DNA from: Alphaproteobacteria bacterium
GTDB lineage: Bacteria; Pseudomonadota; Alphaproteobacteria; Rhodobacterales; Rhodobacteraceae
Reading direction: 5' to 3'
Length of the DNA stretch: 10,273 nt
NCBI GenBank assembly: GCA_024279075.1
Contig: JAJRRX010000111.1
Location: 1 to 10,273, forward strand
Both the position numbers and the translations under genes were made by a program. The stretch's first letter is position 1, and every line of letters starts with the position of its first letter. The notes beneath the pieces were generated by a model. That model worked only from the letters and a program-made list of their open reading frames with translations. It was not told the origin of the DNA and did not search any database. This document shows positions 7,468 to 10,273 of this stretch, one piece after another.

Positions 7468-7928
7468 GCCGCTTGCGAACGCTCGTTTTCCATAAAAATT
7501 GAATAAGCTGCTGTGGCATCCCGCGTCGAGCGTAGCTTTTGGCAAGTTGCCCCATTGCGTAAGGTACGAGAAACCCGCGCCAGTGATTTTAGGTGGTCAG
7601 TAACCGCGCTTTCAGGCGCAAAGAGAACAAACACCAGATCGACGGGTTGGCGGTCCACTGCGCTAAAGTCAACCGGGGTTTCGAGGTGCAAAAACACGCC
7701 GCTTACATGCTCTATTTCTGGCAAGCGGGCATGGGGGATGGCCACGCCATTGCCCATGCCGGTAGGGCCCAAAAGCTCACGCGCCTGCAAGGCGGCCAGC
7801 ATTTTGCTTTCTGGCAGGCCATAAACCTGCGCCGCCAGCCTAGCTGCATCCTGCAAAACACGCTTTTTGCTACCCGCTTTGGCATCCGCTATAATTGCCT
7901 CTGGCAACAGAAATTTTGAAAGCTCCAT
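7464..7928 (-). CDS. ptsN: Nitrogen PTS protein EIIA-Ntr
   Basis: EIIA-Ntr is the terminal phosphate acceptor of the PtsP-PtsO-PtsN relay. It is a cytoplasmic regulator that adjusts potassium transport, nitrogen and carbon balance, and other targets by protein contact instead of importing sugar. The 154-residue product has the normal length and the EIIA type 2 phosphorylation site GVAIPHARLP with His66, preceded by ELLGPTGMGNG (51-61). The middle of the protein, VDFSAVDRQPVDLVFVLFAP (86-105), is also typical. The start is ATG with GGG six bases ahead and GAGG further upstream. It is the last gene of the lptB-rpoN-hpf-ptsN run, 36 bases after hpf, and is probably co-transcribed with hpf. Its TAA stop overlaps the stop of the convergent sulfotransferase. 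Confidence 0.95.
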   Translation of the reverse strand: MELSKFLLPEAIIADAKAGSKKRVLQDAARLAAQVYGLPESKMLAALQARELLGPTGMGNGVAIPHARLPEIEHVSGVFLHLETPVDFSAVDRQPVDLVFVLFAPESAVTDHLKSLARVSRTLRNGATCQKLRSTRDATAAYSIFMENERSQAA

Positions 7929-7964
7929 AACGGGCCCTACCTCTATTTTAAGTCTTGGAATGCG

Positions 7965-8534
7965 CTATTTTGAGTTGCGCGGATCTATCCAGCCTATGTT
8001 ACCGTCGTCGCGCGTGTGCACCACATTCACGCCGCCATGCTGGACGTTGCGAAACACCAGCATTGTGGCGCCCATAAGTTCCATTTGCATCACGGCCTCA
8101 CCCACGCTGAGGGTTTGCACCGAGGTTTCCATCTCGGCCACAATCAGCGGCTGTAGGTTTTCCGGCTCTTCATCTTCTTTTGGAGTCTCAATCACAAAGG
8201 TTGGCGCGCCGATGCTTTCGATCGGGTCAATCCGGTCTTTATGGTGGTCTTTTAGCCGGCGCTTATAGCGGCGCAGCTGTTTTTCCATCTTGGAAAGGGC
8301 AGCGTCAAAGCTGGCATATACATCATCATTACGGCCTGAAGCTTTGGCGATCATGCCGGTGGCCAGATGCACCATCGCATTGGCCACAAACTCATGCCCG
8401 TCCTTGGAAAATGTTACATGCGCCTCGACGGGGCGGTCAAAATACTTGCCGACCGTGCTTTTGAGTTGCTCGTTAACATGGGTGGTGAGGGCGTTGCCCA
8501 CATCCATATGTTTTCCACTGACTTGAATTTGCAT
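7965..8534 (-). CDS. hpf: Ribosome hibernation promoting factor, long form
   Basis: Long HPF binds the small ribosomal subunit near the decoding centre and pairs ribosomes into inactive 100S dimers in starvation or stationary phase. The 189 residues match the long type. An N-terminal RaiA/HPF domain (about 1-100) starts MQIQVSGKHMDVGNAL and ends in the basic helix KMEKQLRRYKRRLKDHHK (82-99). A charged linker with KEDEEPEN (119-126) follows, then a C-terminal dimerisation domain (about 129-187) with SVGEAVMQMELMGATMLVFR (143-162) and DDGNIGWIDP. Short HPF and YfiA lack this last domain. The start is set by GGGGAG five bases upstream. It lies between rpoN and ptsN, its standard neighbours. The 70-base gap upstream could hold its own promoter, but I could not identify one. 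Confidence 0.95.
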   Translation of the reverse strand: MQIQVSGKHMDVGNALTTHVNEQLKSTVGKYFDRPVEAHVTFSKDGHEFVANAMVHLATGMIAKASGRNDDVYASFDAALSKMEKQLRRYKRRLKDHHKDRIDPIESIGAPTFVIETPKEDEEPENLQPLIVAEMETSVQTLSVGEAVMQMELMGATMLVFRNVQHGGVNVVHTRDDGNIGWIDPRNSK

Positions 8535-8539
8535 ATCAT

Positions 8540-8545
8540 CTCCCC
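8540..8545 (-). promoter_or_regulatory. Strong ribosome binding site of hpf
   Basis: On the minus strand GGGGAG precedes the hpf ATG (8532-8534) by five bases. A second, out-of-frame ATG (8537-8539) lies directly between them. The spacing and the conserved MQIQVSG start favour the downstream ATG. Confidence 0.7.
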
Positions 8546-8584
8546 GATTGAGCCAAGCAAAATTGCCCGGACTTTAAATAAACC

Positions 8585-8605
8585 GGTTCTACAGGGCGCA
8601 GAACC
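8585..8605 (-). terminator. Hairpin just after the rpoN stop, possible weak terminator or attenuator
   Basis: On the minus strand a perfect 6-bp inverted repeat, GGTTCT and AGAACC, encloses a 9-base loop. Its first arm begins on the last base of the rpoN stop codon. The following bases, GGTTTATTT, are T-rich but not a clean T run. It may separate rpoN from hpf expression or protect an rpoN 3' end. A stem this short could also arise by chance. Confidence 0.3.
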
Positions 8606-9915
8606 TAGGGGCGCTTAGTGCTAAAGTCAACCTGTCGCACCCGCAATTTTTTGCGCCGCAGCATGGATGGCTCGATCCCCATAGTCTCACGATATTTCGC
8701 AATCGTCCGGCGCGCAATATCAACGCCGTCTTCTCGCAAAATATTTACAAGTCCGTCATCTGAAAGGATATTTTTGTAGCTTTCTTGCGCAATATGGTGT
8801 TTAATACGCGCGCGAATGCCCAGCGCGGAAAACTCCATATTTTTATCAATGCCCGCAATTTTAGCGGTAAAGAAATGTTTCAGCTCAAAGCTGCCGCGAC
8901 GGCAATTCAGATATTTTCCGGCGGTTACCCGACTCACTGTTGATTCGTGCACTCCGATTTCAGCCGCGATCATCGCCAAAGTGAGTGGCCGCATGGCAAT
9001 ATCGCCCGCTTCAAACCACGAAAACTGATGCGCCACTATCGCGCTGGCGACTTTAAGTATGGTTTGCGCCCGCTGGTCGAGCGCCTTGATCAGCCAGTTG
9101 GCAGCCTCGAGGTTTTGTTGGGTGAAATCCGCCGCCGCCTCGCCTGATTTGGCAACCTCGGCAACATAATCTTGATCAACCAAAACCTTGGGCAGGGCCT
9201 CAGGTATTAGCGCCACATGCCACATGCCCATTTCGCCTGATTTCACTTCAATTTCTGGCACCACATCCACCACTGGCGCTGGGCCAAGCCCCGCCCCTGG
9301 CCGAGGGTTAAGCGCCCGAATTTCAGCAAGCATTTCTTGCACGGCGCTTTCCGGCTCTCCGGTTTTTGCGGCCAGCTTCGCCACATCGCCCGCAGCGACC
9401 AGCATTAAGTTGTCCAAAACAATTTCGATCACCGGGTCATAGCGGCCTTGCGCTTTGAGTTGCAGGCCCAAACACTCCGCCACCGAGCGGGCGCCAATGC
9501 CCGCCGGTTCACACGCCTGCAATGCTTTCATGGCTGCTTCAATATGGCAGGTGCTGGTCTTTAGCCTGTCTGCCAGCTCAAAAACCGGGCTGCGCAGGTA
9601 GCCGCTATCGTTCAGCTCGCCAGCCAAATCTTTTGCAATCCCGGCCACGAGCGGCGGTAAGCGCATCAGCCCGATTTGCTTATGCAGCCCCTCCAACCGC
9701 GTTTCGGCCTCGCTGATCATCTCAAGCGCTGAAAATCCGTCATTGCGCGAGCGCGAGCTTGGCAGGGCCAGCAACGGATTTTTCTCGGCCTCGCGCTCCA
9801 GATAAGCCTCCAGCTCGGCCCCGCTCAGCTGCAAAACATGGATAGCCTGCTGCAAGCGCGGCGACATCGCCAGCTTTTGCTGTTGCTTTAGCTCTATCCT
9901 TTGCGCAATGCCCAT
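8605..9915 (-). CDS. rpoN: RNA polymerase sigma-54 factor
   Basis: Sigma-54 directs RNA polymerase to -24/-12 promoters that need an activator ATPase, typically for nitrogen assimilation, flagella and related functions. The product has 436 residues, shorter than the roughly 480 of enteric RpoN. Residues 3-50 are the glutamine- and leucine-rich activator-interacting region (QRIELKQQQKLAMSPRLQQA). About 75-290 form the core-binding region, with QACEPAGIGARSVAECLGLQ (133-152) and LNPRPGAG. The helix-turn-helix around 310-349 contains IGVHESTVSRVTAGKYL and ELKHFF. The RpoN box ARRTIAKYRE is at 401-410, near the C-terminus. I chose the ATG at 9915 over the TTG one codon upstream because AGAGGG ends five bases before it. 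The gene begins 15 bases after the lptB stop, so the two are probably co-transcribed. Confidence 0.97.
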   Translation of the reverse strand: MGIAQRIELKQQQKLAMSPRLQQAIHVLQLSGAELEAYLEREAEKNPLLALPSSRSRNDGFSALEMISEAETRLEGLHKQIGLMRLPPLVAGIAKDLAGELNDSGYLRSPVFELADRLKTSTCHIEAAMKALQACEPAGIGARSVAECLGLQLKAQGRYDPVIEIVLDNLMLVAAGDVAKLAAKTGEPESAVQEMLAEIRALNPRPGAGLGPAPVVDVVPEIEVKSGEMGMWHVALIPEALPKVLVDQDYVAEVAKSGEAAADFTQQNLEAANWLIKALDQRAQTILKVASAIVAHQFSWFEAGDIAMRPLTLAMIAAEIGVHESTVSRVTAGKYLNCRRGSFELKHFFTAKIAGIDKNMEFSALGIRARIKHHIAQESYKNILSDDGLVNILREDGVDIARRTIAKYRETMGIEPSMLRRKKLRVRQVDFSTKRP

Positions 9916-9920
9916 CAAGG

Positions 9921-9926
9921 CCCTCT
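9921..9926 (-). promoter_or_regulatory. Ribosome binding site of rpoN (decides the start)
   Basis: On the minus strand AGAGGG is followed by CCTTG and then the ATG at 9913-9915. A five-base spacer fits this ATG, whereas the adjacent in-frame TTG (9916-9918) would have only two bases. Confidence 0.65.
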
Positions 9927-9930
9927 TAAG

Positions 9931-10273
9931 TTAAATCCTGAACTGCTCGCCCAAGTAAACCTGCCTAACCTGCTGATTTTGCACCACTTCATCTGGTGTG
10001 CCGCTCATAAGCACGGTGCCATCGTGCAAAATATAGGCGCGATCAACAATCTCTAATGTCTCTCTTACATTATGATCGGTTATCAAAACACCAATGCCGC
10101 GATCTTTTAAGTGAGAAACAAGGTCTCGGATTTCGTTCACCGCTATTGGGTCCACCCCCGCGAAGGGCTCGTCAAACAGCACATATTTTGGCTGGCTGGC
10201 GAGGCAGCGCGCAATTTCCACCCGCCGCCGCTCGCCGCCCGAAAGCGATAAAGCCGAGGCGCGGCGTAGGTGG
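9931..10273 (-). CDS. lptB: LPS export system ATP-binding protein LptB, 5' part missing
   Basis: LptB is the cytoplasmic ATPase of the LptB2FG transporter, which extracts lipopolysaccharide from the inner membrane and pushes it across the LptC-LptA bridge to the outer membrane. Only the C-terminal 113 residues are in the window; the frame is open to the right edge, so the GTG at 10221 is an internal valine. Visible are the ABC signature LSLSGGERRRVEIARCL (visible residues 8-24), Walker B YVLFDEPFAGVDP (30-42, catalytic Glu35), the H-loop LITDHNVRETL (His67), and the tail QVYLGEQFRI that is characteristic of LptB. Walker A lies outside. The signature and tail separate it from other ABC ATPases such as LivF. 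Its position directly ahead of rpoN is the usual one; lptA would be expected off the right edge. Confidence 0.95.
   Translation of the reverse strand, partial: HLRRASALSLSGGERRRVEIARCLASQPKYVLFDEPFAGVDPIAVNEIRDLVSHLKDRGIGVLITDHNVRETLEIVDRAYILHDGTVLMSGTPDEVVQNQQVRQVYLGEQFRI

Noticed and set aside
8555..8575. Possible sigma-54 (-24/-12) promoter for hpf, from GGGCAATTTTGC on the minus strand
   Set aside because: The GG and GC elements are separated by 7-8 bases instead of the required 10, so it does not fit the strict spacing of this promoter class.
1..10273. CRISPR array, defence system, insertion sequence or prophage
   Set aside because: I saw no regularly spaced repeats, transposase, integrase, toxin-antitoxin pair or tRNA-associated site on either strand; the window is explained by glycan and housekeeping genes.

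Overview
The window looks like a chromosomal segment of an alphaproteobacterium, most probably of the order Rhodobacterales. That assignment rests on the right half, where lptB, rpoN, hpf and ptsN stand in their conserved order, and on the left half, whose branching-glycosyltransferase and sulfotransferase pair resembles proteins I remember from Rhodobacteraceae. Base composition is moderate (GC a little over half by eye) and looks similar in both halves, so nothing marks one half as recently acquired. I see no tRNA, rRNA, CRISPR array, insertion sequence or attachment site.

Left block (1-7467, + strand): six tightly packed genes for a surface or extracellular polysaccharide. In order they are a family-2 glycosyltransferase entering from the left edge, galU (UDP-glucose supply), a GT4-type glycosyltransferase, a second family-2 type glycosyltransferase (Glyco_tranf_2_4 type), a core-2/I-branching (GT14-like) glycosyltransferase with a long C-terminal extension, and a two-part sulfotransferase. 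Gaps are 30 bases or less, and the last three genes are joined by two ATGA start/stop overlaps, which suggests one operon. A plausible joint role is making a branched, sulfated glycan from UDP-glucose and other sugar nucleotides. No polymerase, flippase or export gene is visible in the window.

Right block (7464-10273, - strand, read right to left): lptB (5' part cut off by the right edge), rpoN, hpf and ptsN. They encode the LPS-transport ATPase, sigma-54, the long ribosome-hibernation factor and the nitrogen-PTS protein EIIA-Ntr. The only sizeable gap is 70 bases between rpoN and hpf. It holds a small hairpin and a good hpf ribosome binding site.

The two blocks converge at 7464-7467, where the sulfotransferase and ptsN stop codons overlap in the sequence TTAA, leaving no non-coding space for a terminator. 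The window is almost entirely coding, with no gene-free stretch over 70 bases. The main points for follow-up are the sulfotransferase with two motif sets but only one recognisable PAPS loop, its coupling to the branching glycosyltransferase, and the overlapping convergent stops.
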